DNA of 64,000 nucleotides. It comes from DATFLS01 sp964413425 (GTDB lineage Bacteria; Fidelibacterota; JAANXI01). Position 1 is the first letter of the stretch; the number at the start of each line of letters is the position of its first letter. The stretch lies in NCBI GenBank assembly GCA_964413425.1, contig CAYPST010000003.1:1-64000 (forward strand), written 5' to 3'. Below the pieces are notes generated by a model that saw nothing but the letters and a program-made list of their open reading frames with translations, was not told where the DNA came from and ran no database searches. The translations under genes and the position numbers were made by a program. This document shows positions 27,353-36,124 of this stretch, piece after piece.

Positions 27353-28573
27353 TTGTCCACAGAAGTTTTTGTTGCCAGGCAGCCAATATTTGACGTGAAC
27401 AAGAATCTGGTTGCGTACGAACTACTTTTTCGATCAAATCTGGAAAACTATTTTGATTTGATGGATGGGGATCAAGCCACGACAGACGTTATTAATACCA
27501 GTTTCTTTTTCATCGGCATTAAACAGTTAACCGGGGGCAAGCGTGCATCAATTAACTTTACGCAAAACCTCCTGCTCAATGGAGTGGCCTCCCTCTTTCC
27601 TGCCGATCAAATCATTATCGAAATTCTGGAAAGTGTCGAGCCGGAAGAGAAGGTCCTTTCGATGTGTGAGCAGTTGAAAAAACTGGGATATACCATCGCG
27701 CTCGATGATTTTATGCCCAGTAAACATCGGCATCCGTTTGTGCGGTATGCAGATATCGTAAAGGTGGACTTTGCTGATACCGCGGTCACTGAACAGCAGA
27801 GAATACCGGATGTCGTTGACGCTCCCCATGTGAAATTTCTTGCCGAGAAAGTGGAAACAGTCGAGGAGTTTCAGCAGGCGCAAGAGTGGGGGTATTCACT
27901 GTTCCAAGGATATTTTTTCAGCAGACCCGTTATCAGTAAGGGCCACTCTATTCCCAGTGTTAAATTAAATTACCTCAATATGTTGCGGGAAATCCATAAG
28001 CCGGAAATCCAATTCGATGAAATGGAAGAGATTATCAAACGTGACCTTGCCATGACATATAAATTGCTTCGGATGGTGAATTCCGCATTTATCGGGCTGA
28101 CCGTTGAAGTCAAATCCATTAAGCAGGCGCTCGTCCTGTTGGGAATCAACGAGGTTAAGAAATGGGCATCACTGATTGCCCTTGAGAAACTGGCGGAAGA
28201 GCGCCCCCAGGAATTGATATATCGGTCGATTGTCCGGGCAAGATTCTGCGAAAATATTGCCCCGGAAGTTCACTTGGAAATGCAAGCCTCGGAATTATTC
28301 CTGACAGGGATGTTTACCACGCTTGATGCTATTATCGACATGCCTATGGCAGACGTGTTAGAAGATCTCCCCCTCGCAACAGAGATTAAAAGTGCTCTAT
28401 TGGGAGGCGATAATGCGTTTCGGCACGTGCTGGATATCGTTCTGGCATATGAATCCGGGGAGTGGGAACAGTTTACCCAAAGCGCCTCCGCCCTCGACCT
28501 GGGTGAACACAAAGTCCCTGGCCTGTTCGGGGAGTCGGTGGCCTGGGCCGATCAAATCCTCATGCGAGGCTGA
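27353..28573 (+). CDS. EAL-HDOD (YuxH-like) signalling protein
   Basis: An N-terminal EAL-type domain (about residues 1-200) is fused to a C-terminal HDOD domain (about 205-395). The EAL signature is degenerate (YELLFR), but Glu in EILES, ALDDF, VKVDF and FQGYFFSRP are recognisable. Cyclic-di-GMP binding is possible; phosphodiesterase activity is uncertain. The HDOD part shows DLAMTYKLLRMVNSAF and KQALVLLGINEVKKW. The start is TTG. As the third HDOD gene in 5 kb, it probably belongs to the same signalling unit as the kinase. Confidence 0.88.
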   Translation: MSTEVFVARQPIFDVNKNLVAYELLFRSNLENYFDLMDGDQATTDVINTSFFFIGIKQLTGGKRASINFTQNLLLNGVASLFPADQIIIEILESVEPEEKVLSMCEQLKKLGYTIALDDFMPSKHRHPFVRYADIVKVDFADTAVTEQQRIPDVVDAPHVKFLAEKVETVEEFQQAQEWGYSLFQGYFFSRPVISKGHSIPSVKLNYLNMLREIHKPEIQFDEMEEIIKRDLAMTYKLLRMVNSAFIGLTVEVKSIKQALVLLGINEVKKWASLIALEKLAEERPQELIYRSIVRARFCENIAPEVHLEMQASELFLTGMFTTLDAIIDMPMADVLEDLPLATEIKSALLGGDNAFRHVLDIVLAYESGEWEQFTQSASALDLGEHKVPGLFGESVAWADQILMRG

Positions 28574-28835
28574 AATAATTTTTCTGTCCGCTTCCGTATA
28601 AAATCAGTAGATTCCGTTCTTCAGATTCCATACACTAGACAAAGCAACCTTATTTTGCTGGAAGTCCGATGGGAATCTGAATGACGATGGTCAGCGGAGT
28701 AGCTGTCCGCGCCGGCATATGCTGCGACTGATGAATATCGAATCACGAACTGCAGATGTCAGAAGGAGTCATTACATAGACCTCATCGTTAAGATTTCAG
28801 GCGGATACGAATTTATACAATGAAAGAATAATCAC

Positions 28836-29900
28836 ATGCAGGCAGAGCAGATCAGCGAAGAGGCATTATCGGACGGGAGGAAAGTTGCACTGTTTCGTCT
28901 CGCCAATTCCGCAGGATTTCAGACGGAGATCAGCAGTTTAGGCGGAGCTGTAGTTTCACTTTTCGCTCCCGACCGGGATGGAAAATTTGATGATGTGGTG
29001 TTAGGATTCGACAGCCTCCGGGAGTATCAGGAGAATCCCCCCCATTTGGGGGTGATTGTCGGAAGATATGCCAATCGTATTGCTTCTGGAAAGTTCACTC
29101 TGAACGGGATAGAATATCGACTGGCGCAAAATCACGGGGATCATCACCTCCATGGCGGGATTGAGGGATTCAGCAAAAAGATTTGGGCTGCCGAACAGTC
29201 CTCGGGAGAGGATGCGATCGGCTTGAAGCTCTCCTATGGCAGTGAAGACGGGGAAGAAGGGTACCCCGGAAGACTGTCGGTGACCGTTACGTATCAGGTC
29301 ACAGAGGAAAACGAATTAGTCATTAATTATTTTGCTGTGACTGATAAGAAAACGGTGCTCAACTTAACCAACCACAGTTATTTCAACCTCGCCGGTGCCG
29401 GATCGGGGGATATCCTGGAACACAGGGCGATGATTAATGCCGATGCCTTTACGCCGGTGGCCGACGAGAACGCTATTCCGACCGGTGAACTCAGGAGCGT
29501 GGAGGGCACCCCGCTCGATTTTCGAACACCCACTGCCATCGGCGAGAGGATCGACAGCGATTATGAGCAGATTCGATATGGATATGGCTATGATCATAAT
29601 TATGTGTTGAATGACGGAGAAGGCGAGCTTGGGCTGGCCGGGCGGGTTACGGATCCTGCATCAGGAAGACGGCTCGAGGTCTATACCACAGAGCCCGGCG
29701 TGCAGTTTTATACGGCGAATCATCTGGATGGCACACTCTCCGGGAAATATGGGGTGAAGTATCATCGCCGGCAAGGATTCTGTCTGGAAACCCAGCATTT
29801 TCCCGACTCACCGAATAAACCGAATTTTCCGTCCACTGTGCTGGAGCCGGGTGAGGAGTTCCATTCCACGACAATCTATACATTTTCTCTGGAGGAGTGA
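28836..29900 (+). CDS. galM: Aldose 1-epimerase (galactose mutarotase)
   Basis: GalM interconverts alpha and beta anomers of aldoses. Conserved segments are VGRYANRI, NHGDHHLHGG (about residues 99-108), the catalytic-acid motif NHSYFNLAG (His180) and the C-terminal LETQHFPDSPNKP, which holds the base glutamate. The 354-residue length is normal and no signal peptide is present, so it acts in the cytoplasm. A Gfo/Idh dehydrogenase follows. The ribosome site is weak. With FucU at the far end of the window, this is the second mutarotase present. Confidence 0.94.
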   Translation: MQAEQISEEALSDGRKVALFRLANSAGFQTEISSLGGAVVSLFAPDRDGKFDDVVLGFDSLREYQENPPHLGVIVGRYANRIASGKFTLNGIEYRLAQNHGDHHLHGGIEGFSKKIWAAEQSSGEDAIGLKLSYGSEDGEEGYPGRLSVTVTYQVTEENELVINYFAVTDKKTVLNLTNHSYFNLAGAGSGDILEHRAMINADAFTPVADENAIPTGELRSVEGTPLDFRTPTAIGERIDSDYEQIRYGYGYDHNYVLNDGEGELGLAGRVTDPASGRRLEVYTTEPGVQFYTANHLDGTLSGKYGVKYHRRQGFCLETQHFPDSPNKPNFPSTVLEPGEEFHSTTIYTFSLEE

Positions 29901-30081
29901 GTTCGAGGGTGGGACGAATCCCATACCCTAAATGAAACACCGAAACACACTGAAACACACGGATAATGTGAAACTTGACAGGCACCTTTGTCCACTGCCC
30001 ATCCCGACAAAGTATTCGGGATGACGAAGCGGGGCAGCCTATTGTCTTTATGCCCATTCAAAAACTTTATGGTTTCCACCT

Positions 30082-30098
30082 GTTTTTTAAACACTCTC
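30082..30098 (-). repeat. Isolated terminus of the 17-bp-ended miniature element
   Basis: This is the reverse complement of the left end of the elements at 32388 and 61984, with one mismatch over 17 bases. No partner end is visible nearby, so it is a fragment or a solo end. Confidence 0.5.
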
Positions 30099-30129
30099 AG
30101 AAAATGCAAGCAATGTGAGGAGCAAAATA

Positions 30130-31116
30130 ATGCGTAGAATCCAGTGGGGTGTTCTGAGTACGGCGAACATTGGGGTGAAAAAGGTGATCCCGGCCATGCA
30201 GCAGGGAGAATATTCTGAAATCACCGCGATTGCGTCCCGGAATACGGATAGGGCTCAACGGGTCGCAGAGCGGTTGGGCATTCCCAAGTCATATGGTACG
30301 TATGAGGAATTGCTGGCGGATCCGGATATCCAGGCTATTTATAATCCGTTACCCAACCATCTGCATGTCCCGTGGTCTGTTCGGTGTCTAAAAGCCGGAA
30401 AACATGTGCTCTGTGAGAAACCGATCGCACTAAATGCCCGGGAAGCGCAAAACCTGGAGGACGAAGCAAAGAACTATCCGTCTCTGAAGATTATGGAAGC
30501 ATTCATGTACCGGCATCATCCCCAGTGGCGGAAGGCGAAGCAGCTGGTGGAGGACGGGGAAATCGGCACATTGCGGACTGTTCAGTCATTCTTTTCCTAT
30601 TATAATATTGATCCCGATAACATCCGGAATATGCCCGAAATCGGGGGCGGCGGTTTGATGGATATCGGATGTTATCCTGTTTCCCTTTCCCGGTTTATTT
30701 TCGACGCCGAACCTGATCGGGTATTCGGCGAGATGGAGTTTGATCCGAACTTGAAGATTGATCGGCTGGGTTCCGGGATTCTGGATTTCGGAACCGGGGT
30801 GTCAACTTTTACCTATGGAACACAACTCACCCCGTATCAGCGCGTGAATATTTTTGGTACGGAAGGCCGCATTGAAATTGAGATCCCGTTCAATGCGCCA
30901 CCGGACAAACCCTGCAAGATCCGGCACCAGACTGGTTCCGACACATGGGAAATTGTGTTGGAAGTAGTTGATCAATACACCATCCAGGGGGATCTTTTTT
31001 CCAGAGCCATCATTGAGGATACCGAAGTTCCCACTCCCATCAGCGATGCGGTGGCGAATATGAAGGTCATCGACGCGCTCGTTTGGAGCGCTGAAAATAA
31101 TACCTGGGTACAGTGA
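30130..31116 (+). CDS. Gfo/Idh/MocA-family sugar dehydrogenase, cytoplasmic
   Basis: This NAD(P)-dependent oxidoreductase has an N-terminal Rossmann domain (STANIGVKKVIPAM), the family motif CEKPIA with the catalytic-region Lys97, and a C-terminal alpha/beta domain. GGGGLMDIGCYPVSLSRF matches the trehalose/xylose-dehydrogenase or glucose-fructose-oxidoreductase branch. The ATG at 30130 follows GAGGAG and is preferred over GTG 30115. Unlike the five family members at 39-46 kb it has no Tat signal and is clearly a different subfamily. The substrate is unknown, probably an aldose. Confidence 0.9.
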   Translation: MRRIQWGVLSTANIGVKKVIPAMQQGEYSEITAIASRNTDRAQRVAERLGIPKSYGTYEELLADPDIQAIYNPLPNHLHVPWSVRCLKAGKHVLCEKPIALNAREAQNLEDEAKNYPSLKIMEAFMYRHHPQWRKAKQLVEDGEIGTLRTVQSFFSYYNIDPDNIRNMPEIGGGGLMDIGCYPVSLSRFIFDAEPDRVFGEMEFDPNLKIDRLGSGILDFGTGVSTFTYGTQLTPYQRVNIFGTEGRIEIEIPFNAPPDKPCKIRHQTGSDTWEIVLEVVDQYTIQGDLFSRAIIEDTEVPTPISDAVANMKVIDALVWSAENNTWVQ

Positions 31117-31144
31117 CCGGCTGCAGGTATCGGGCCGGCCGGAC

Positions 31145-31978
31145 TCAGCTGCCGGAACTAACCGGTTTGCGTCCGATGACCGTGATGCTGTACACACCTT
31201 TCTTCTCTGATTGGAACGTTGCGATTTCGTCTTCGGTTAGAAGCGATTGAAGCGTCCCTTCCGGCAGCGGAATGTACCGGGATTTCGTAATCTCCACAGA
31301 TTCAAATCCTGTCGAGATAATTGTCTGAAGGTACTTGGCCTGTCGCATTGCTCCGGCAATGCAGCCGGTATAGAGTTCTATGGAATTCCGTATGATTTCG
31401 GGCAGATCCCCTCTGGTAACGATATCTGAAATGCAAAATCCGCCACCCGGTCGAAGCACCCGAAAGATTTCCGCATACGCTCTTCCTTTATCCGGAACCA
31501 GATTTAATACGCAGTTACTGATCACTCTGTCAACTGAGTTAGGCGCAAGCGGGAGATCCTCGATATCACCTGCCTGGAACTCGACGTTTTGGTAGCCCAA
31601 TTTTTCGGCATTGTTTCGGGCTTTGGCGACCATGGCCGGTGTCATGTCAATCCCGATGATCCGGCCGGTTGGCCCCGTCTGAGAGCGCGCCACAAAAGCA
31701 TCATTGCCTGCGCCTGACCCGAGATCCAGCACAGTGTCACCTTGCTGTATGCCGGCAGACTCAGTAGGCAGGCCGCATCCTAACCCTAGATCGGCCTCCG
31801 CCATATAGCCGGTTGTGGCGGAATAGTCTTCATTCATCCGGCTATAGGCTGCAGACTGTTCCCCGGGAGCACAACACGAGGTTTCAGGGGCACAACAGGA
31901 CGAATTTTCATCTGTTTTGTGGGCAATAGCCGAATACTTTTCACGTACTTTCTCCCTGAGTGATTGATTCTCTGCCAT
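31145..31978 (-). CDS. arsM: Arsenite methyltransferase
   Basis: ArsM methylates trivalent arsenic with S-adenosylmethionine. The SAM-binding motif VLDLGSGAGND is at about residues 83-93. The three conserved arsenic-binding cysteines are at Cys68 (GLGCGLP), Cys156 (SNCVLNL) and Cys206 (YTGCIAG). An extra CC..CC cluster lies near the N-terminus (28, 29, 35, 36), as in many bacterial ArsM. It is 277 residues long and lies 6 bp downstream of arsR, so it is co-transcribed and arsenite-induced. Confidence 0.95.
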   Translation of the reverse strand: MAENQSLREKVREKYSAIAHKTDENSSCCAPETSCCAPGEQSAAYSRMNEDYSATTGYMAEADLGLGCGLPTESAGIQQGDTVLDLGSGAGNDAFVARSQTGPTGRIIGIDMTPAMVAKARNNAEKLGYQNVEFQAGDIEDLPLAPNSVDRVISNCVLNLVPDKGRAYAEIFRVLRPGGGFCISDIVTRGDLPEIIRNSIELYTGCIAGAMRQAKYLQTIISTGFESVEITKSRYIPLPEGTLQSLLTEDEIATFQSEKKGVYSITVIGRKPVSSGS

Positions 31979-31984
31979 ATGATG

Positions 31985-32320
31985 TCACTCCTTCCTCATA
32001 GCGTTCATTTCTTTGGTGATGCCGGAGAAGAATTCCTCGAAGGTATGCCTGACAGTATTCAGCACCTCATAATCGACGCAATAGCACGTTCTTGGGCCCT
32101 CCAGGGTGCCCTGAATGAGGCCAGCCTCTTTGAGCATTTTCAGATGTTGCGAAACGGTAGATTGAGAAAGCGGAAGCGCTTCAACGATATCCCCGCACAT
32201 ACAGGCGTTAGTTTCTGTGAGAAACTGCAGGATACGCAAGCGAGCCGGGTGGGACAGCGCTTTCATGTATTCAGCCAGCAGGCCGATATCTTTCCGGAAT
32301 TCTTTCGCTTTTGACTGCAT
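31985..32320 (-). CDS. arsR: ArsR-family metalloregulator
   Basis: This 111-residue winged-helix repressor releases DNA when it binds arsenite. The recognition helix is in LSQSTVSQHLKMLKEAGLI. Candidate thiol ligands are Cys40 and Cys42 (NACMCGD) in the alpha-3 region and Cys79 and Cys81 (TCYCVD) near the wing, which suggests a soft-metal or arsenic sensor. It is co-transcribed with arsM. The perfect palindrome at 32348-32370, directly upstream, is the likely operator. Confidence 0.93.
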   Translation of the reverse strand: MQSKAKEFRKDIGLLAEYMKALSHPARLRILQFLTETNACMCGDIVEALPLSQSTVSQHLKMLKEAGLIQGTLEGPRTCYCVDYEVLNTVRHTFEEFFSGITKEMNAMRKE

Positions 32321-32347
32321 ACAGAATTCTCCACTTTTACGGCATAT

Positions 32348-32370
32348 ATCGTATATCGCAAATATACGAT
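32348..32370 (-). promoter_or_regulatory. Probable ArsR operator
   Basis: Perfect 9-bp arms ATCGTATAT and ATATACGAT flank a 5-bp centre, 28 bp upstream of the arsR start. Size, AT-richness and position are typical of ArsR/SmtB operators. Confidence 0.7.
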
Positions 32371-32387
32371 AAATATTTTAAAATACC

Positions 32388-32492
32388 GAGAGTGTTTAGA
32401 AAACAGTAAGTCTCGACACACTGTTGCGCCCGGCATCCCTTGTATGTTACCCCACATGATTCTTCGGGGCGAGGCGTTTTCTAAATAGACTC
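32388..32492 (+). mobile_element. Miniature inverted-repeat element, 105 bp
   Basis: The left end GAGAGTGTTTAGAAAAC and right end GTTTTCTAAATAGACTC form imperfect terminal inverted repeats. It is flanked by AATACC (32382-32387) and ACTACC (32493-32498), a probable 6-bp target duplication with one change. There is no coding capacity. It lies 17 bp upstream of the ArsR operator. The related complete copy at 61984 has identical termini. Confidence 0.7.
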
Positions 32493-32680
32493 ACTACCAG
32501 AAATTTCTTGAAGTCATGAATCTTTGCAGACAAGACTCCTCAGGGAAACAGGAAAATTCCGGCGGACGTCGTCAGAGCAGAAAAATTTCTCTCCAGTTGA
32601 GAAATACTTTCAAGTATGATGGGAATTGTTATATATTCAACAACTATCAGAGAAAAATTTGAGTGGGGTAGATTTCTCAC

Positions 32681-32700
32681 TCTGGATACCAGTGTCCAGA
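32681..32700. promoter_or_regulatory. Palindrome upstream of the selenoprotein gene
   Basis: TCTGGA and TCCAGA arms flank an 8-bp loop, 25 bp upstream of the start codon. It could be an operator or a 5' leader hairpin. Confidence 0.35.
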
Positions 32701-32725
32701 TATATTTATGGGGAGGAAGTACAGT

Positions 32726-33277
32726 ATGCCGCATATTGAAATCAAGAATCCGCTGCCGGGCATTGCCGGACTGCTCCAGGATTTTCCGGAGACCGGTGAA
32801 CCCATATCTGCATTGACGGAGGTCTTGCTCCGGGGACCATCACCGCTGTCTGCCGGGGAGCGCGAATTAATTGCCGCGTATACGTCCTCTAAAAATGATT
32901 GCTTTTACTGAACGCAAATCCATGGCGCCATAGCAGAACACCTGCTGGGCGACAGTTCCGCAGTTGTGGAACAAGTATTAACGGATGTGGACACTGCACA
33001 AATTAGTGACAAATTGCGAGCACTTTTACACATTGCTGCCGGGGTGACCAGGTCGGGTACTGAGGTTTCCGGACAGTTGATCCACCAGGCACGCGAGGCC
33101 GGGGCGACGGACCGGGAGATTCACGACACAGTTCTGGTGGCAGCAGCATTCAATATGTTTAATCGCTATGTTGACGGACTGGGAACGTATGCTCCCACTG
33201 ATCCGGAAATGTACAAGAAGCGCGGGAAGATCATTGCGGAGCAGGGATATCTCCGTGGGAAAAATGGTGAATCGTAA
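32726..33277 (+). CDS. AhpD-like (carboxymuconolactone decarboxylase fold) selenoprotein, CxxU
   Basis: The frame from ATG 32726 (GGGGAGG ribosome site) meets an in-frame TGA at 32909-32911 and continues uninterrupted to 33277, giving 183 residues. The TGA falls exactly where AhpD-like peroxidase-related proteins have the second Cys of their CxxC motif. The local sequence is NDC-F-Y-[TGA]-TQIHGA, making Cys59 and Sec62. Downstream conservation (KLRALLHIA, GATDREIHDTVLVAAAFNMFNRYVDGL) is typical of the family, so the reading frame is under selection. A SECIS-like hairpin begins 15 bases after the TGA. AhpD-like proteins reduce peroxides or disulfides through this motif. The alternative is a nonsense-mutated pseudogene or a sequencing error. 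SelA, SelB, SelD and tRNA-Sec must be encoded elsewhere. Confidence 0.82.
32926..32951 (+). promoter_or_regulatory. Candidate bacterial SECIS hairpin
   Basis: CGCC pairs with GGCG and AGCAG pairs with CTGCT, with an AT/G internal loop and the apical loop AACAC. The stem starts 15 bases and the apical loop 26 bases after the TGA, within the range expected for SelB recognition. If the closing G-C pair opens, the loop begins with G as in the bacterial consensus. Confidence 0.55.
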
Positions 33278-33338
33278 CCAGGAATTTTGAGTCTGTTCAA
33301 GAACCACATAGACTCAAATAAACACATTCTCTTGAATT

Positions 33339-35147
33339 ATGAAGGATTTTTCCGAGAAATATCAACTCCCGATTAAACTTCTGGTGACGCTGTTCTTCGC
33401 AGGATTATTGATCGCACCACTAATTATCCAGCGGTATGCCGCCTCCGGCACTTTTTCTCCCGGGGAGGATTCCAAAGAATTCGCGCTGCAGCACTTCGGA
33501 TTCTATCTGGAGGATGTCGCCCTGGCCAGTGGGCTGGATTTCACGCATCAATCCCCCAGGCTTGATCCGAAGCTGAATCATATCCTTCCGCAGATTGCTT
33601 CCATGGGAGCGTCGGTGTCGATTGTGGATTTCAACCGGGACGGATGGAATGACATCTATGTTACCAATAGTCGGTATGGGACAAAAAATGCCCTGTACCG
33701 CAATGAAGGTGATGGCACCTTCCGGGATGTCGCGGAGACGGTTGGCGTCGCGAACGTGAATCAGCCGGGCACCGGAGTATCCATGGGAGCCGTATGGGGC
33801 GACTACGATAATGACGGGTATGAAGATCTCTTTTTGTACAAGTGGGGAAAGCCGGAATTGTTTCATAATAATGGCGTGACCGGTTTCACCAGAGTAACGG
33901 AGCAGAGTGAATTTCCCGAGTGGGTGAATTCTAACACGGCGATCTGGTTGGATTACAATTCGGATGGCTATCTGGATATCTTCCTGGGCGGATATTATCC
34001 TGCAAAATTCGATCTCTGGAATCTGTCCACTACCAGGATTATGCCGGAAAGTTTTGAGTATGCGCAGAACGGCGGCCGTAACTATTTGTTCGAGAACCAG
34101 GGAGACGGCACATTTCGGGATGTCAGTGACCAGGCAGGATTGACCAGCACCCGCTGGACACTGGCTGCCGGAGCTGCTGACTTTCAGCGGGACGGCTACC
34201 CGGGTCTGTTCCTTGCCAACGATTTTGGAGTGGATGAATTCTATTCGAATGAAAAGGGGAAACGGTTTCGCGAGGTCGGGATTGAGATGAAAACCGGATT
34301 TACACCGAAAAGCGGGATGAACGTGGCGTTTGGAGATATCGCCAATCAGGGATTGTTTTCGATTTATGTAACCAATATCACCGAGGAAGGGGTTCTGATG
34401 CAGGGTAATAACCTGTGGATGCCCCGACAGAGCCGCGATAGGATTACGTACACCAATCTTGCGCGACAGATGGGAGTGGAGTTGGGAGGATGGAGTTACG
34501 GGGCGCAATTCGGTGATCTGAACAACGACGGGGCAGTGGATTTATATGTGGCGAACGGTTTTATCTCCGCACGGAAGGGGACCAGTTACTGGTACGATTA
34601 TTCCAAGGTAACGGGGGGCAATTCGGCGATCATTTCCGATGCCCGTAACTGGCCTGACATGCGCGGACGAAGCCAGTCCGGATATCAGCGCAACCGGATC
34701 TGGCTGAATGATGGTGCCGGGCGGTTTCAGGAAGTTGCGGGATATGTAGGCGGAAATGATATCTTCGACAGCAGGGCAGTTGCGCTTGTCGATCTCTGGA
34801 ACCGGGGAGTACTGGATGTGGTGGTCGCCAATCAGAATGACCGGTTGCTGGTATACAAAAATGAGGTGCTTCCCGGGAATAACTGGATTGGTTTTCAGCT
34901 GGAAGGCACCCGAAGCAACCGGAGTGCCGTTGGCGCTGCTGTTACCCTGCACTGGGACGGAAAGACGCAATCGCAGATTGTATCCGGAGGTATCGGGTAT
35001 TGCTCGCAGAACCAGCGCCGGGTTCAGTTTGGACTGGGGAGCAGCGAGAGTGTCGAAAAAGCTGTTATTCACTGGCCTTCCGGGATCCGACAACAAGTTG
35101 AACTTCCCGAGGTTCGAAAAATGCATACGGTGCGAGAACCGGAATGA
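33339..35147 (+). CDS. CRTAC1/ASPIC-UnbV family FG-GAP repeat protein
   Basis: This secreted or membrane-anchored 602-residue protein has an N-terminal hydrophobic segment (about 13-31). Repeated FG-GAP/VCBS units carry calcium-binding loops (DFNRDGWNDIYV, DYDNDGYEDLFL, DYNSDGYLDIFL, DLNNDGAVDLYV). The C-terminal ASPIC/UnbV domain has WPSGIRQQVELP near the end. The family is named after UnbV of enediyne biosynthetic clusters but is widespread outside them. The stop overlaps the start of a UnbU-like gene by 4 bp, matching the conserved UnbV-UnbU pair. The biochemical function is unknown. No strong ribosome site is seen. Confidence 0.88.
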   Translation: MKDFSEKYQLPIKLLVTLFFAGLLIAPLIIQRYAASGTFSPGEDSKEFALQHFGFYLEDVALASGLDFTHQSPRLDPKLNHILPQIASMGASVSIVDFNRDGWNDIYVTNSRYGTKNALYRNEGDGTFRDVAETVGVANVNQPGTGVSMGAVWGDYDNDGYEDLFLYKWGKPELFHNNGVTGFTRVTEQSEFPEWVNSNTAIWLDYNSDGYLDIFLGGYYPAKFDLWNLSTTRIMPESFEYAQNGGRNYLFENQGDGTFRDVSDQAGLTSTRWTLAAGAADFQRDGYPGLFLANDFGVDEFYSNEKGKRFREVGIEMKTGFTPKSGMNVAFGDIANQGLFSIYVTNITEEGVLMQGNNLWMPRQSRDRITYTNLARQMGVELGGWSYGAQFGDLNNDGAVDLYVANGFISARKGTSYWYDYSKVTGGNSAIISDARNWPDMRGRSQSGYQRNRIWLNDGAGRFQEVAGYVGGNDIFDSRAVALVDLWNRGVLDVVVANQNDRLLVYKNEVLPGNNWIGFQLEGTRSNRSAVGAAVTLHWDGKTQSQIVSGGIGYCSQNQRRVQFGLGSSESVEKAVIHWPSGIRQQVELPEVRKMHTVREPE

Positions 35148-35986
35148 GTTCCACGGAAACGTCAGTATCTCAGACGAATTCGACCACCACGGAAGCGACA
35201 TTTTTTTCCTGGTTGAAACGGCTGGATTTCAGGTATGCCCCTCCCCTTTTTATCACTTTAATTCTGCTGGTTGGTCATTGGTCCTTCGGAATACTGGAAA
35301 GCCATAAAACTGTGGTTCTGGCCGTCGCTGCCAGTATGCTGACCGACCTGGCACTCGCCAGGTTGATGTGGGGCAAATGGCGTAATCTTTCCAGTGCCTA
35401 TATCTCCGGAATCAGTGTGAGCATCCTGATCAGGTCGCCGATGTATTGGCCGTATGTCTTGTGCGCGATGATCTCCATAGCCACCAAATACGTGCTGAGA
35501 TATCGGGGGCGGCATCTCTGGAATCCATCCAATTTCGGGGTGTCCTGGATGCTGTTCACCGCTCCCTTCAGCGTGGCGGGTCTGAGCATCCAATGGGGAA
35601 ATAATCTGTGGCCCATGCTGATTATCTGGCTCCTGGGATGTGTTATCGTGTGGCGAGCCCGCCGGTTTCATGTCACTTTCACCTATGTGGTCGGCTTTAT
35701 CGCATTTTCCTTGCTTCGCAGTGTGATTACCGGCGCGTCGTTTTTAGCGGAAGTTGCACCACTCACCGGGCCGATGTACCAGCTGTTTGTCCTGTTTATG
35801 ATTACTGATCCGGTCACCACGGTGAGTTCCCGAAAGGGTCGCATTCTGGTTGCATTCCTCATTGCACTGGTCGAGTTCGTACTGCGATTGAATGAATTCA
35901 TCTACGCGCCATTTTATGCGCTCTTCCTGGTGGGGCCTGCGGCCATGATGATTGACCTGTGGCGGACAAAGTCTGCCGGAGCCTGA
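35144..35986 (+). CDS. UnbU-like membrane protein, RnfD/NqrB-related
   Basis: This polytopic membrane protein of 280 residues has about eight hydrophobic segments. The DPVTTVSSRKGRI segment (about residues 223-235) resembles the flavin-attachment or conserved loop of RnfD/NqrB subunits (typically a Thr in a D-P-x-T/S context). It is also the family annotated as UnbU beside UnbV in enediyne clusters. It overlaps the UnbV-like gene by 4 bp (ATGA), so the two are coupled. A role in membrane electron transfer is inferred from the fold only. Confidence 0.8.
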   Translation: MSSTETSVSQTNSTTTEATFFSWLKRLDFRYAPPLFITLILLVGHWSFGILESHKTVVLAVAASMLTDLALARLMWGKWRNLSSAYISGISVSILIRSPMYWPYVLCAMISIATKYVLRYRGRHLWNPSNFGVSWMLFTAPFSVAGLSIQWGNNLWPMLIIWLLGCVIVWRARRFHVTFTYVVGFIAFSLLRSVITGASFLAEVAPLTGPMYQLFVLFMITDPVTTVSSRKGRILVAFLIALVEFVLRLNEFIYAPFYALFLVGPAAMMIDLWRTKSAGA

Positions 35987-36124
35987 TGCATACTATAACC
36001 AATCCGGGAGCCTGAATCAGTCGGGACAGATTTTCCTCCCTTCCGTCGGATACGGCTTTCTTTCCATCCGAGATGTTTCCATATTATTGCTGGTGAGTAG
36101 ATCATCAATCAGGGGGAGAATCAG

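Noticed and set aside
32726..32911. Pseudogene by nonsense mutation
   Set aside because: The TGA lies precisely at the CxxC cysteine and the rest of the gene is intact, which is better explained by selenocysteine; kept as the main alternative.
32966..33277. Separate 103-residue CMD-domain gene
   Set aside because: It has no ribosome site and is the C-terminal part of the frame that contains the in-frame TGA.
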